A DNA stretch of 64,000 nt from Hawksworthiomyces lignivorus (GCA_002917075.1 NTMA01000007.1:668439-732438), one strand, 5' to 3'; shown: positions 24,601 through 36,974, numbered from the stretch's first letter. Numbers and translations: made by a program. Notes: generated from the sequence alone by a model not told the origin.

Positions 24601-27600
24601 TTTTTCTTCATGTTGCGATGAAGTCTGCTGTTGGACCTGTTGTTGTTGTCCTTCGGTCGGACTTTTCACTCCCATGTGCCGCCAGTAAGGATTGCGGCTC
24701 TGCGGAACCGACGGAGACGTGGTTTCTGTCGTGACGACTTTATTGTTCTTCATGCGGTATTTTTTCAGGCGGTTTGCACGATTACTGAATGTATGCGGCT
24801 TGCCATCTTCTGTCTCGAGACCTTGGGGGATTTCATAGTCCTCCACTAGCTTGAGAATGGAGTTGCGTAGTTGATGATAGTCTGTGTCCAGCTCAGTTTG
24901 ATCCAGGTCAGACTCCTGCTCGTCGGACTCGTCTTCTGTCTCAGCAGACGAGGAGGTCTCATCCTCATCGGGATCTTCGTCCTCTGGATCGTAAGTCATA
25001 TTCATGGATAAGCTGTTTCCATCCGCAGAAATAAATAGAACAGCCCAGCGCTCTTCACAAGGATGGCAGACCCCTAATACACATTGGCGTCCCAGCGCCT
25101 GTACCATATCCTGAACTGCCAGCCGCAGTCGGTGGCCATCGTCTTCATAATTATGGAACCTCCTCTGGTCCTGTCCGGAAAACAAAGATGGCGGTGGCGA
25201 GTAGCGTGTTGACGAGGTACCTGTTAGCTGGCTCTCCAGAAGTGGTTCGACAGACGTAGTGGCATCACTGTTTGCAGAAGATACGCTTGTGCTCAAGACC
25301 GAGTAAGTGTCAGGATTGCTCCCACGCTGTGCATTGACAGGAATGGGTTGCGACAAAACCGAAAAATTAGATATGGAGCCAGGACCTGAGCGGACGCTGC
25401 CGGAGTGGGCTGAGCGAGGACGACGGTCTGGAAAGAGGGCATTGACCAGAGTGACTAAGTCAGCAGGGCTCACAACAAGGTAGGGGTGTACTTCTACGGT
25501 CTCCCGCAGGGATGTGATAGAGCGGGCGGGAAGCAGCCTGGCTGTAGGACGTTGTGTTCGTGAAGCACGGAACCGGTTGAGGATATTTTCAATGTGGGTT
25601 TTGACGGCCGGCGGCGTGGAGACAGGTTTCACATTCTTGAGATGGCCTAGGGACATGGTCCTCTCAACCACAAGCTTCTGCGCGCGGAGCGCAACTTCCT
25701 TGAGAATCTTTTGCCGGCCATATTCAGTGACATGGTATTCGGCCATCAAGCCATGTGTCTCCGGATGAATGACAACACTTAGGAGCCAGGCACCAAACAA
25801 CCATTTGTATACAAGCCAGCTCCGGGTGTTTTCGACGTATTTAGAGTCGAGCTTTTTCAGTATTTGATTACCTAGTTCAATGAGGCCTTCCGGGATCCCC
25901 GTAGAGTCCTCATCGTCAATAACGTCAAAGAGGTCATTGATAGCGCGGTCATAAAATTCCTCGGCCGCAATTTGGTCTTTGGAGGTCCATTCATTGAGAT
26001 TAAAACGCGTCCCATTCTGATCTTCAGCGCGATCAAGGAGAAAGGCACCATCTTCGAGGATCTTCATGAGAAACCACTCCATATTGGATCGACCAGACCA
26101 GTCACGCATAGCACTCCAAGCACTCAAAACAGAAATGAGAACGGGCTCGCCAGCAGCCCCTTTCTCGGAGATCAGGCGTGCACAAGCAGCAGCCCAGATA
26201 TCGGTCCTGCGCCGGTCCTCTGCGCTGTCGGGGCCAGCAGAATTTGCAAAGCATGTGTGTATTAATGCGGACAGGGGATCGTGCCTTTGGAAAGACATGA
26301 ATTTCTGCACGGGGTTGGCATCCTTTCCATTCCCAGAACCTCCCGCCATGCTGCTATGGGACGATGCCCGCCCAGAGCCGCCGCTCCGGTTGGATGATTG
26401 GCGACTGTGAAACGGCAGGACAGAATCAATGGGCTCCATGCCTTGATAGAACATGGTCAGCGAGGAAAGCTCTGCTGTGCTGAGGCAGCACAGTCGGGTC
26501 GCCAGGTAGTCTGGGTTGTTCCTCAACGTGGTAAGAAACGATATGAAGGTCGCCCGAGCTTCGGCGGAGATGTCATTGAAGAAGGGAGAAACGGATGCAG
26601 AACCGGGAGACACCGGGCTGCCATGAAGCGATCCACCAGTAGCCGTATCCAGGCTGTCTAACGAAGGCGACGATCGCAGCGCGTCCAGTTCCGGTTCCAA
26701 GAGGGCATACTTTCTGAGCTCCTCGCAGCTCTGGCGCACGTTGTGTACAGCATTGTACAACTTTGCAAAGTTGGTCCGGTCATCACTGCGAAAGCATTCA
26801 GTGAGGCTTCGGTGGGCCATCTGGCCGCAGCGTACCAGACGCGCGGAGAGGGCCGTGGAGATCAGATTGAGCTGAAGCCGCACTCGAGTGTTTGTGCGCT
26901 TGCGCTCTTGATACTTAGCCAACCGCACCAAATGGGCTAGTTCGTTCAGCGATGTGCTCTCCGACTCCGGAGCAATACGCGCATTAGAGTAGAGAGAAGC
27001 ATCCTGTAACAAAGGTTTAGCAGAAAGCGGGTAAGTCATGGCAGGGAGGTCAGCAAGACTAGGTGGCGGGCTGGGATCAGATGTCGTAGAAGAGGTAGTC
27101 TTCTGCTGCACATCGTTAGGCAAAGAAGGTTCTCTTGGCGGCGATGGAATCGGAGCCAGCTGAGGCGGGTGAATAGCAAGCTTATGAGGCAAAGACATAG
27201 GAAAGTCGGTTGCGACACTTGCACCGTCACCCACGGCGGAAGAAGCCGCAGCTGTCGAAGATGCTGCGGCAGACATTGTTGCTGTCGTAGCTGTGGCCGT
27301 GATAGTAGCAGTTGCGACGATAGCAGCACTCGTCTTGGTCGATACCATCAGATTCGTTAGTGGCGCAGGCAAGGGCTGGATCAGAGGAGCAGCTGATGTC
27401 TGGCCCGGAAGGTCATCGCCACGGCGCGTTTGGAGTGGCATGGTATTCTCATCCGGACGAGAGGGAGTCCGGGATGCGAATCGTTGGGCAGGCGACAGGT
27501 CGACATGTTTTTCCTGTTTCTCCAGCAGTAACGGAGGCGTCGGGGACCGTGACAAGTTATTTGTCGCAGTCGCTGAGGGAACTAGATGCAGGAGAGCAAA

Positions 27601-27770
27601 AAGCAGACAAGTTAGCTTGGAGGCCGCCTTGTGTTGTCTGAGCTTCCACCAGCTCAGTCTAGTGCATGACTGTGTTGACAGAGCCTTGGTGCTCAATAGC
27701 AGGCTGGCGCAAACGTACGAGATGAGTATGAGTTCACGGGTGATGATAGAGAACGTTGCATAGACACCAT
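21610..27770 (-). CDS. Large conserved-type protein of unknown function, possible RasGAP-like helical region
   Basis: Two exons, 27770-27719 and 27581-21610, giving 2007 residues. The 137-nt intron has GTACGT and CTAG ends and a GCTAAC branch site; using it replaces a spurious hydrophobic leader with MVSMQRSLSSPVNSYSS. An alternative start is the ATG at 27441. I do not recognise the protein with confidence. The N-terminal 200 residues are Ser/Pro/Thr-rich and disordered. About 450-650 is a helical domain containing SWLVYKWLFGAWLLSVVIHPE, which loosely resembles the core of RasGAP-type folds but lacks a clear arginine finger. An acidic stretch lies near 880-910, a basic coiled-coil-like segment near 1490-1540, and helical blocks with TKAYQRLLRMFCVHPNPYAK near 1633. 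The C terminus (about 1870-2007) has Sel1-like repeats (ADAARMWTITAKEGDPTSQRELA; AIHWMEAAEQGGDELA). It is likely a cytosolic signalling or trafficking scaffold; that is inference. Confidence 0.8.
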
Positions 27771-30700
27771 AACGGCATGGATACGAAATGGGGAGTGAAC
27801 AAGGGAAAATAGAAGGATGCGCCTAAAACAAAGCGCACTGAATGAATGGCCGACGATGTGCGACTCTCGCGCCGTACACTGTCTCTGTTTGCCTTTGTTG
27901 GTTCCGATCCCGTACTCTTGTAGATCTTATGTGCTGCGCCTGTGCTCTTGTCAAGTTCCACGGGTGCATTCAACGGCGCGCAGATCACAACTATAACCGC
28001 ACTCGAGCAACTTGAGCCGAGAGGGACGGCAATCGGCGGTGGTAAGGCCAAAGTTAGGTACGACGGGTACAGCGGATAACAGGGCGTCAAGAGCCGTTGG
28101 CTGTCTGTCTCTCGTCGCACAATACGGGTCGCGTCCCTTTTGGGGGGGGGAGGGAGGAGACTGGTTCTGAGCGGTGGCCGGCCGCAGCACAACGACGGGA
28201 TGGCGACGCAGAACAAGAAAAAAAAGGTCTAAGAGGGCAGCAGGACGAAGAAAAGAAGCAGAGGGAAGAGAGAAGAAGAAAAGCAGAGGGGGAGAAGAAC
28301 ACAGACAAGTGAGCAAGAAAAGCGTGAGGCCAAAGAGAGAGGGAATAATACTCTGCGTCCTTCTTTTCCTGATCAGCAGGAAGGGGAAAAGGGCGGGCGG
28401 CTTTGCAGATGCGAAAGTGATGCGTTGTACTCCGTAATTGCTGGGCAGCTCCTGCCGCTTTTCCCATGGCCTGGCCTGTTGACCTGGCCCTTCCTGTGGG
28501 ATGGAAAGAGCAACCAAGAACCGTGCTGCTAGCGGGCCACCCTGTTGTTGGACGTGGGGTAATGTGGCTGGCGGACCAGTCGCGCTTAGACCAAGCGGCC
28601 AGACCAACGCCGCAGCTTAAGGTTGGCTGCTAATAGCATAGCAAGCGGAGCAGGCCAGCTCGCGACGACCAGCTGCACACCACACAAGGCCTCTCTACCT
28701 ACCCCACTAGCCACCTGGTGATTCGCCAGTGAGAGGCGTCTCGCTGCTAGCTGCTATTCTGCTCTCTACCTCCTGCGTACAACGTACGAGGATCCATCCG
28801 TCCTGCTTCGCTCTTTCCTATTACGAGCGCTGCTGCGTAGCAATGCTTCCCAGCGCCCTTGCCGTTGGCCGTTAGTTGTTTCTTACCCGTAGTGTCTGTA
28901 CACGGTATATGGAAACGTGGATGTGGGACGTGACGCGTGTTGCACTGTCGTGCGCCCCTTCCTGAGCTGCGTGCTACGTGGGACAACTAGTTACTCTGCC
29001 AAGTCACAAAGCGAAGAGGCACCGTTGAGCTGGTCGCCGCCATCCGCTGCCACGGTACCGTTCAAGCAGCATGGCAGCATTTTCGGTACTGAGACTACGG
29101 AGTACCTCCTTGCTAATCTTGTCTAATGCGTCCCCCAATCTGGGTACCCCGACGATATCCGCAGATGGAAGAGCAATGTGTTCCAAAACCTCTTATCTCT
29201 CAGCAGGACGATCCCTCGCACTTTGGCAAAGAGTGAAAAAGGAAGAAAGTGACAGAATACCACAGCAAGGACAGGGCTTGGCAGGGAAAGCACCGTATTT
29301 ACGTGGTTGGTGGGAAAGAAAGGAGGCCGGAAGTCAGTCGTGCCTGCTCAGTACCCACTGTCTTCCAGCCATCGATGCGCTGATGCGCCTTCAGCCTTTT
29401 ATTTTCGCACTGAAAGGATCGTCGCTGTCAAACGTCACTCTCTCCAGCCCTTTCTTTAATTTATTCATTTTATTTTATTTTGTTTGTCGTTTGTTTGTTT
29501 GTTTTCTTCTCCATATTGACTATTATATTAAACGTCGTCTTTCGCCGCATCTAGCTATCGCCAGTTCTGCTCTCTCTCTCTCTCTCTCTCTCTCACTTGC
29601 AGCATGGGTGCAAAAAGCAAAGTCCTCGCTTTTCTCACTTCTCACTTTTCTGGCCAAATCTTACAGCGAACCCCTCCCCGCGGACGCCCCCGCCCCCCAT
29701 CCTAATTATTGCAGTCCAGCCAGCCAATCCAAGAGCTCCACGCTTTTCGCCTGGCGGCAGGTCCTCTCTGCTTTCATTTTCGCCTTTGCCAACGCACACA
29801 GGTTCTCACCTGGCTGCCCCCCAGTTCCGTGCCGGCGGCCTACGACGTACCATCGCAGGTCCAGAGGGTGGTTGTGGAGACGGAGATGGGTGCAGGCTGG
29901 TGTTCTGGTCCTGTGACACGCAGAAGAGAGCTGGGCCAGCCATCGCTGCTGTGGGATGCGCCAGCCAGCGCGGCCCGCCACACGTTTCTCACATGTCGCA
30001 TGCATGCGCGCTGCCATCCTCTTGCTAGACTAGGCCGTAGCAGAGAGCAAAACGAGGTGGCGTCGTAGTGCTAAGTATCTGGCAGCCAACGAGATGCCTC
30101 CATCGACTAGTCAGGACTCAGATCAGCCGAAGGGTGGAAAGGAATGTCGCAAGCCGCTGCCGTGGTCTTGCTTGCATTGTCCTGGCCTCTTCCAGAAGAC
30201 GACCAGAAGAGTCATCCAGAGTCTCGCAGAGGTCGACAAGGCCAGGCAGTCAGACGCGAAGATGACACAGCGCATGAGTCTATTGGCTAGGCTTTGACGT
30301 AAGAAGCAGCTGTGCGGAGTGCCTTCGGGGATTTTTTCCATCAATCTTGCGTCGAAGGCCTCATGTCTCCTTTCTTTTAGTTTGAGAAGAGGCGACAAAC
30401 CCAGGCCCATTTCCTCCTGTCAGCCCTTGCACCCCCGAGCCCCTTTGTCTTCATGGCTTCGTAACTATATGGCGTGTGAACCCACAATGGTTTCCTTTCT
30501 GTACGACTGCATTCAGCCTCGTAAAGCTAGCAGCAATATCCTGAGCTGCATATTCGATTTTTTTCATGCTCCTGCACGTCAGCTCGCTGTCAGGGTGGCA
30601 AAGTAGGAAGCTGTACCATTGAGTTTGCAGTTCCTGGGAACCCATATTGAGCTGGCATAACCCGAAAGAATAGCGACGGCGAACAACGTGAAACCAGCCT

Positions 30701-31366
30701 AAGTAAAATAACAAACAGTTGCATTGTGCATTGTCAAGCTGGCAAGAGAGATGGCTCTTGCAATGATGGATATCAAATCGTTGACAGCACATCTCAATCA
30801 CAACCAAATCCAAACAGTGACATCTTTGTAAGTATACATGAGTCACAGATGGAGGCTTCACGTTTGTCTACATTGCATGACTTTTAACAGTCTCGCTTCT
30901 TTTGCCTGTTCCCTCCTTCTCAGCCTCGATAAATCATGTTTATTCATGGCTGCGTGCATAGAGAATGAGAGAGGTAGCCATTTGTGCAGTTGTGTAGAGG
31001 ATGGGCAAGCGTGCAATCACAACATGCCCGTCATAGTGTGAAAGAAAAATATGAATATGTTCTTGTAAATAGTATTAACAAAACTGTGTTACGCGTCCTT
31101 TTGCCTTTTCCTTTAAAACGCCGGTGATATCGCCATGGACCACAAAAACCTTCCCAATGACCTGTGCCAACAAGGCAAAATAGATTACAGATGCTCATCA
31201 ACAGGTTTTTTGCCTGACATGAGCTCAAGGTCCGCTGACCTCCAAAAACATTGGTACATCAAATTCAAAAGAGCAAAGACGCCGCTCTGGTCCCAAATCC
31301 AAATTCCCAAGTAGCCCATGCACATTATAATAACACAATCATGATTCGTCGTACCAGCCCGGCTGC
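27771..31366. other. Long gene-poor region
   Basis: 3.6 kb between the large unknown gene and the 3' end of hapX. The first 700 bp is CT-rich on the minus strand and is the probable promoter and leader of the large gene, with a 9-base G run at 28142-28150. A (TC)12 microsatellite lies at 29571-29594. Overlapping open frames on both strands, the longest of 281 codons at 29071-29916, have mixed composition and no domain. No tRNA was found. Confidence 0.5.
29571..29594. repeat. (TC)12 microsatellite
   Basis: Twelve perfect TC units in the gene-poor region between the large unknown gene and hapX. A simple slippage repeat with no associated gene. Confidence 0.9.
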
Positions 31367-33442
31367 TTATGCAGACTTTCCGAAGCGGACATCGAAGCCC
31401 TTCAGCACACTCATGATGCTAGCGGCCTCGACTTCCATGGGGTGTCGCGTGGCAGGCCTAGCGTCGTGACGCGGGACTGCGCGCAGCATCGGCAGCCAGG
31501 TGCCGATCTCGTCCGTCGCCTCGTCAAAGTGCCGGTGGCTCGCCAGCGTCTTGTAGGCGTCGGCGCACGACAGGCTGATGTTCTGTTTCCCACCAGCCTT
31601 AGCGTCGGGCGCGGGCAGAACTGGTTCGCCAGCCCGGTCCTTGTCTTTGCAGCACCCGCCGCCGGGGCCGCCGCCGCCGCAGCAGCCTCCGGCCGCGCTG
31701 GCACCGCTTTCTGTGCCTTGGCGTTCTAGGCTGGCCGCCAGAGATCGGCAGAAGAGCCCCGACACGGGGTCGGCCAAGCACTGCGCGCATGTGCCTGGGC
31801 CTCCGGGACCGCACTTGGACCGGATGGATGGCAGAGAGACGGCGTTAGTGGAAGAGGATGCGTCGGCCCTGTTCTGCTTTCGCTGCGCGTTCAGGCTGGA
31901 CAGCTTGATGGCGCCGGTGGCCGTGACCTCCATCGGCACGGGCGCCCCACCGCTGCTGCTGACGCTGTCGTTCTCCGATGGCGGCGGGGTCTTCTGCTGG
32001 GCGACAACGGTGCCTGCCGAGAGGTCGAGGCTTCCGGTCATTGTGACGCCGGGCATGCTATCGGCGCAGACGCAGTATGTACCGTCGGAGCAGAAGCCGC
32101 ACTTGTCCTTGAGCGGGATTTCGTAGCGCGGTGCCGGCTGCTGTATGGGTGCCTGCGACTGCCGGCGTGGTTGCATAGAGGGCAGGGGCGTGCGCACGCT
32201 AGCGGCCTTGGGCCGTGAGAACATGGACGTGAAATCGATTTCGGTTGTGTTGTTGGCGACAGGGTCGGCGTCATGGCGCGCCTTCTTCTCGCCTGGCGCC
32301 AGAGGCGGCGGTGATGAAGACGAGAGAGACCGTTTGAGATCGTTGCTGGCCGCCTTGTTGGGGCTGCTGAGAGCATTGATGGTCTCCTCGAGACATATGC
32401 ACTTCGTACCCAGGCTGCATTTGCCGCAGTCTATGGCGGCGGTCGCCGCGATCACTTCCTCGGCACAGGCGCAGGTGCCGTTCAGATTACAGGACCCACA
32501 CGTCAGGTCCTCTTCCTCGGGTGGTGAGATGATTTGCGAGATGGAAAACGGCTGTGCCGATGAGCGCCGCCCTGACGCCGACGAGATCGAGCTCGATGTG
32601 CTTCCGCGCGGCTGGTCGAGGTGTGCCAGCCTGTGCGCGGCGGACGAGAGCGTGTGCCCTTCGTGTGGTTGGTGGTCGTGGTGGTTGAGTGAGCTGCTGC
32701 GCGGTATGCTGCTGCCACTCCGCAGGGATGCGACCTGCGGCGTGCTGTTCTGGCGGTCCTTGGCCCAGGCCTGGTTGGCGGCCTTCTCCTTCTCTAGGAG
32801 GCCCTCGAGCGTCTGGCAGCGGCTGCGCATCGTCTGGACTTCGGCTTCCAGCGCCAAGATCTTGTCCTGGTACTCTTGTATGGTGCGGTCATGCTCGGAT
32901 TTCTGCTCCTCCAGCTGATCTTCGAGTTCTCCGACGCGCGCGGCCCGCCGCTCCCGGAACGCCCGCTGAGCGGCGCGATTCTGGGCCTTGCGCTTTGTCG
33001 GTGGAGTGTCTGTGGCAGGCTTGCGGCCCGGCTTTGGTCGTGGTGGAATGACCCACTCTTTGCTGGTGATGGACATGGGCGTTTTGCCCGTAGTGGATGC
33101 GGGGCTGAGTGCCGCTGCCGGCGATTGCGGCAAAGGCGACATGACAGATGTCATGGACATGACGTTCCCGTCTGCTGACGTGCTGTCAATGCTGGCCCGC
33201 TGCAGAGGCCGTACGGCGGTTGCTGGCGCGACGGGTTTAATGGCCAGTTGCGGCTTGGCTGCGTTGCTGGAGGCTGAGGAGGATGCAGATGTAGTGGTGC
33301 TGGGCTGTGGAGAATCGTGCGAGGACATGGGAGATGCAGGCGACAGCGGCGTGCTGCTCTTGCTGCTATACGCAGAGGCCGATAACGCCGAATTAAAAGA
33401 CGCTGGCATCGGGGACTTTACGGAGGCTGCTGCGGACGACAT
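31367..33442 (-). CDS. hapX: HapX-type bZIP iron regulator
   Basis: Single exon; I chose the ATG at 33442 (MSSAAASVKS, 691 residues) over one four codons upstream. HapX joins the CCAAT-binding complex to repress iron-consuming genes in iron starvation and activate vacuolar iron storage in iron excess. The Hap4-like CBC-binding peptide KEWVIPPRPKPGRKP lies near 128-142, followed by the bZIP basic region (KRKAQNRAAQRAFRERRAAR, about 150-169) and a coiled coil to about 220. Cysteine-rich regions, proposed iron-sulfur or iron sensors, are seen at about 315-327, 339-350, 448-459 and 544-565 (CGSCNLNGTCAC, CGKCSLGTKCIC, CGFCSDGTYCVC, CGPGGPGTCAQC). A further CC-Gly-CC cluster lies near 587-598. The C terminus has the conserved LSCADAYKTLASHRHFDEA block. 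A long upstream region with GATA sites is compatible with SreA control. Confidence 0.95.
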   Translation of the reverse strand: MSSAAASVKSPMPASFNSALSASAYSSKSSTPLSPASPMSSHDSPQPSTTTSASSSASSNAAKPQLAIKPVAPATAVRPLQRASIDSTSADGNVMSMTSVMSPLPQSPAAALSPASTTGKTPMSITSKEWVIPPRPKPGRKPATDTPPTKRKAQNRAAQRAFRERRAARVGELEDQLEEQKSEHDRTIQEYQDKILALEAEVQTMRSRCQTLEGLLEKEKAANQAWAKDRQNSTPQVASLRSGSSIPRSSSLNHHDHQPHEGHTLSSAAHRLAHLDQPRGSTSSSISSASGRRSSAQPFSISQIISPPEEEDLTCGSCNLNGTCACAEEVIAATAAIDCGKCSLGTKCICLEETINALSSPNKAASNDLKRSLSSSSPPPLAPGEKKARHDADPVANNTTEIDFTSMFSRPKAASVRTPLPSMQPRRQSQAPIQQPAPRYEIPLKDKCGFCSDGTYCVCADSMPGVTMTGSLDLSAGTVVAQQKTPPPSENDSVSSSGGAPVPMEVTATGAIKLSSLNAQRKQNRADASSSTNAVSLPSIRSKCGPGGPGTCAQCLADPVSGLFCRSLAASLERQGTESGASAAGGCCGGGGPGGGCCKDKDRAGEPVLPAPDAKAGGKQNISLSCADAYKTLASHRHFDEATDEIGTWLPMLRAVPRHDARPATRHPMEVEAASIMSVLKGFDVRFGKSA

Positions 33443-36400
33443 GATCGCCAGCATCTCAGACGATGAGAAGGGGCAAGTTGAGCCGCAGCACGTTTTAAAA
33501 CATGCAAAATTTCAAATCGAAAAAGGGAGTACGCGGCCTGTCCCTTGTATAAACTGGCACCGCCTAAATGGTACAAACCACGATGGTTTTGAGGTGATTT
33601 TGTGACAATGATTTGGTCATGCGATTTCCGTCAAGGTGAGATTTTTTGAGTCGCACGAGAATAATATGAGAGTAAATCCGATCGGTGGCGGCGATGGTCG
33701 GGATAGTGTTTTTATTTAGGATATTTTTTTTCTCTAGCTGCTCTGCCTCTCTATTATGGCCGGGTGGAAGGCCGGAATCGCCCTTGGCTCTTAGGGTGTA
33801 GTAATGTGTAGGCGCAGTAGTTTGTTACCGAAATAGTGCGTTTATTTTCCCCCTAGCAGCTAGGAAAAGATCGGTATTGAAAGCTGGGTAGTATCTTCAG
33901 CATGAGCGGTTTGCCCCGCCAAGCCGAATTAGTGGAACGCTCGAGTTGGGTCTGCTCGCGTTTCAATCTCCGGTTTGCATTCTTGCGGCAGCGCGAATTG
34001 CTTTCTGACAAGCCACGATACCACTAAAGTGACGATGCTATTTTTTTTTTCTATCGCACGGGGTATTTTGTGATCTGTCGACCGAAAGAGAGCAGATGCG
34101 TGGGAGGAAGAAAGATGAAAAGAGACAAAGGGGGGAGAGAGGGGAATACGAGAAGGACGAGAAAAGAAAAGAGAAGAGGTGAGAGAGGAAGCGATGAGGA
34201 AGCAAATAGGTGTGAGAACCGCCTGACAAAGAGGGAAAAGAATGAGAAAATGCGTGAGTTTGGGAACACCGCGCCTAGCTCTGAACCGACTGCGGTGGCA
34301 AACTCGGCAGGAGCAAGCCACCCCACACCACAATTTCCTGACACAAGCTCAAAAAAAGTTCCTTCTTGCCTTTTCCTGGCCGATCAAAAGGGAAAATGGA
34401 AGGTACAAGGAAGCCTAGCCCAGACTAGTTCAAGACAAGTGAAGACAAAGACAAGTCGAGATACAACAAGTAAGCGTGCACAAGAGGAAAGTGAAAGCAT
34501 GCTGTTGATAACTCTCGAAAGGAAGGAAGCAGAGAGGGGGGAGAGGAAGTATGCACGATGGAAGGAGCGCCAGTGGAAGCCACATTGGCTACAAGGAATG
34601 AATCTTCGCACAAAAGATCCGCCATAAGTGCTGTTCCCTGTTCCCTTTTCCATCTTCCTTACGTTTACGAGTACGACCTACGTTACTTAATTGCTTCACA
34701 CATTCCTCATCCATCATTCCCACTCTGTTCTTTTTGGCCCCCCCTTCTCGCTCTAAAAGCACAACCCGAGAAGATTAACGGGTCTCTGTGTGGGGGCTGC
34801 CATTCCCGACGTGACGCTGATTTGTTGATCTGCTCCGACCCTGCTGGGTCTGACTGGCTCGACCGAGGGAAAACAGGAGGGAGAAAAATTCAAAATATTA
34901 AAACGCTGCAAAAAGAGGTGTGGTGGCCCCACAGATGCGATTGATAAGATAATTTTGCCTAGTCTTGGCTCCTGAGCTTACCCAGACTAGGCGCGCTCCA
35001 GTTTTGACTGGCTCCTTGCGAAATCGCACCATAATTGCATTTCGGAAAGCCGCCCTTCCACCGTCCTCCCACCCTTTTGCCAGTCAATTGTTCTCGCCAG
35101 AAAATGAATCAGAGATCCCTGTCATGATTGGCTCATCTGTCGTCGTAGCAAGTGGCCCACGCGGAAGAAATTTTCATTTTGTCTTGCCGACGACGTAAGG
35201 TGAGCTTGGCAGCATGGTCCCGTCGCGGTGGAAAGACGGCAACGAGGAACTTGCAAGAGCATGTGCATCCGCAGCATGGCAGTTCTAGCCACGTTGAAGA
35301 GAACCTCCAATCCAACCCAATTAAAGCATGAGACGATCAGTGCTCGCCGGTATCGGGCTTGCCCATAAGGAAAAAATGGTCGAGGCAGAGAAAGAGATCA
35401 ACTTTGATCACCAAGCCGTACATCATCTACTATACAATGCCGTTCTTCGGAGAACACACGAATGAAAATGAAGGCGTCACTTGATAATTTTCTGCAAGAG
35501 CGAGCATCTTGTTGTCGATCCTCGTCATGTCTTTAATGATTAACGGCACGGTCTTTCGCGGATCGACACGTACACCGTATAGCTCTAATGGAAATAATAA
35601 TTTGTACGAGTACGTTTGACTCCAGTTGGGGGGATTCACGGAGTTCGAAACAAGGTTCTAGTCCCAACAAAGTCGGAAAATACGACGCCCATGCTCGGTT
35701 TCCGTCGGACGGCCGCGTCAAGAGGAAAGGCCATTCTCTTTCAGTCTTTGCCAAGGGAAAAGAATTCCTTTCATGCATCAGACGTGGAATGTAGGGACAG
35801 GACGGATATTTGCTCTTTGCTTGACATTTTCCATATCTTCATTACAGACAAGTTTCTTCGTATCTGTTGCGTAGCGTAGGGCAGACTTTCGAGAAGCTCT
35901 CTCACATTATCAGATCTGTACTCCATACTGTGCAATAGAGCAAAAGAAGATAAATACTAAGTAGCACCAAGTTCGTTCTTTTTTTTATCAGATCAAACAT
36001 GAGATGCAGGGGCGTGGAAGAAGGAGGGGAGGGAGGGGGAGGGAAGATGAAGGGTCTGGCAGTCATGCAAGATTATCAATCTCTCCGTGACTCCGCTCAA
36101 AGGGTCACTTTTGCCGGGTAAAAGGTCAGCAAATTGATTGCCAATGACTCGGTTACAAATAGCACCATTTCCGGTGGGTTGCCAGCGCCGGTTTGGTCCC
36201 AGTGCCTATCCACGTTGTCGTATATCCTGCGAGAAGAGGCAACGCTCCCTAAACGGGTCCGCTGATTTGCCAGCCACTGCACCATTCATTTCCCTGAGAA
36301 ATCTAAGCGCAGCGAATTCCCCTAATACGTGTATGAACAACTGATCTTTCCCCTGTCGCACGGCTGGTTATCTACGGCGAATGGACATTGACACTTTGCA

Positions 36401-36974
36401 AACAACCTCTTTTTGGAGCCTCCCTGCCAGCAGTTTGCTGAACGGCTACGGAGTATTGGATCAGCTTAATAGAACACAGACCACCATAAGCAAATATAGG
36501 CAGACAACCTAGCAGACTTTGGAAGGGCCCAAAGAGAAAGGACTGTCTCAAATACGTTTGCTACATTTCCTTGCAGCTTATGTACTAAAGGTAGAGTGTG
36601 AAATTTTTGATCCGTGAATTTGACCGTTCATTGCCTCGCTTGATAGAAATCAGAGGTCATAGTACAGAGTACGCCGGCAATTGTATGCAATAGCTGCTGA
36701 GAGGAGGGCAAGCAAGCACTAAAAGTGTTCGCTCCCATGTTACGCAGTAGAGGCCCCACAAAATATTTACACGTGCCACTGCCCACAATTGGCGTTCAGC
36801 GCTTCCTGAGAGCACGAGCAAGGCACAGCAAAGGGCACGCACCGCGAGAGAGCTACACCGACGAACCAGGATGGGTCTGCGGAACTTCTCGAATTCCCTC
36901 GACGACTGATTCTGGATTTTATCTGTTCCGGAACTTGCCTGGCCTCATCCCCATCTCCCTGGCGGCCGCCCACC
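33443..36974. other. Long divergent upstream region of hapX and cog2
   Basis: 3.5 kb without a supported gene. The stretch 34040-34650 is strongly pyrimidine-rich on the minus strand and looks like a hapX leader or promoter; its plus-strand 185-codon frame (34070-34627) is low-complexity K/R/E and is not called. Candidate GATA sites occur at 34504-34509 and 34942-34952. The last few hundred bases serve cog2. Confidence 0.5.
34942..34952 (+). promoter_or_regulatory. Overlapping tandem GATA sites upstream of hapX
   Basis: TGATAAGATAA contains two HGATAR sites sharing one base. In other ascomycetes the GATA factor SreA represses hapX under iron sufficiency through such sites. The pair is about 1.5 kb from the hapX start, so the link is tentative. 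The closer partner TGATAA is at 34504-34509. Confidence 0.3.

Noticed and set aside
29071..29916. 281-codon plus-strand frame in the gene-poor region
   Set aside because: Contains a translated (TC)n microsatellite and T-rich homopolymers, with no domain or plausible splice partner.
34070..34627. 185-codon K/R/E-rich plus-strand frame
   Set aside because: It is the complement of a CT-rich probable hapX leader; purine-only composition explains the open frame.
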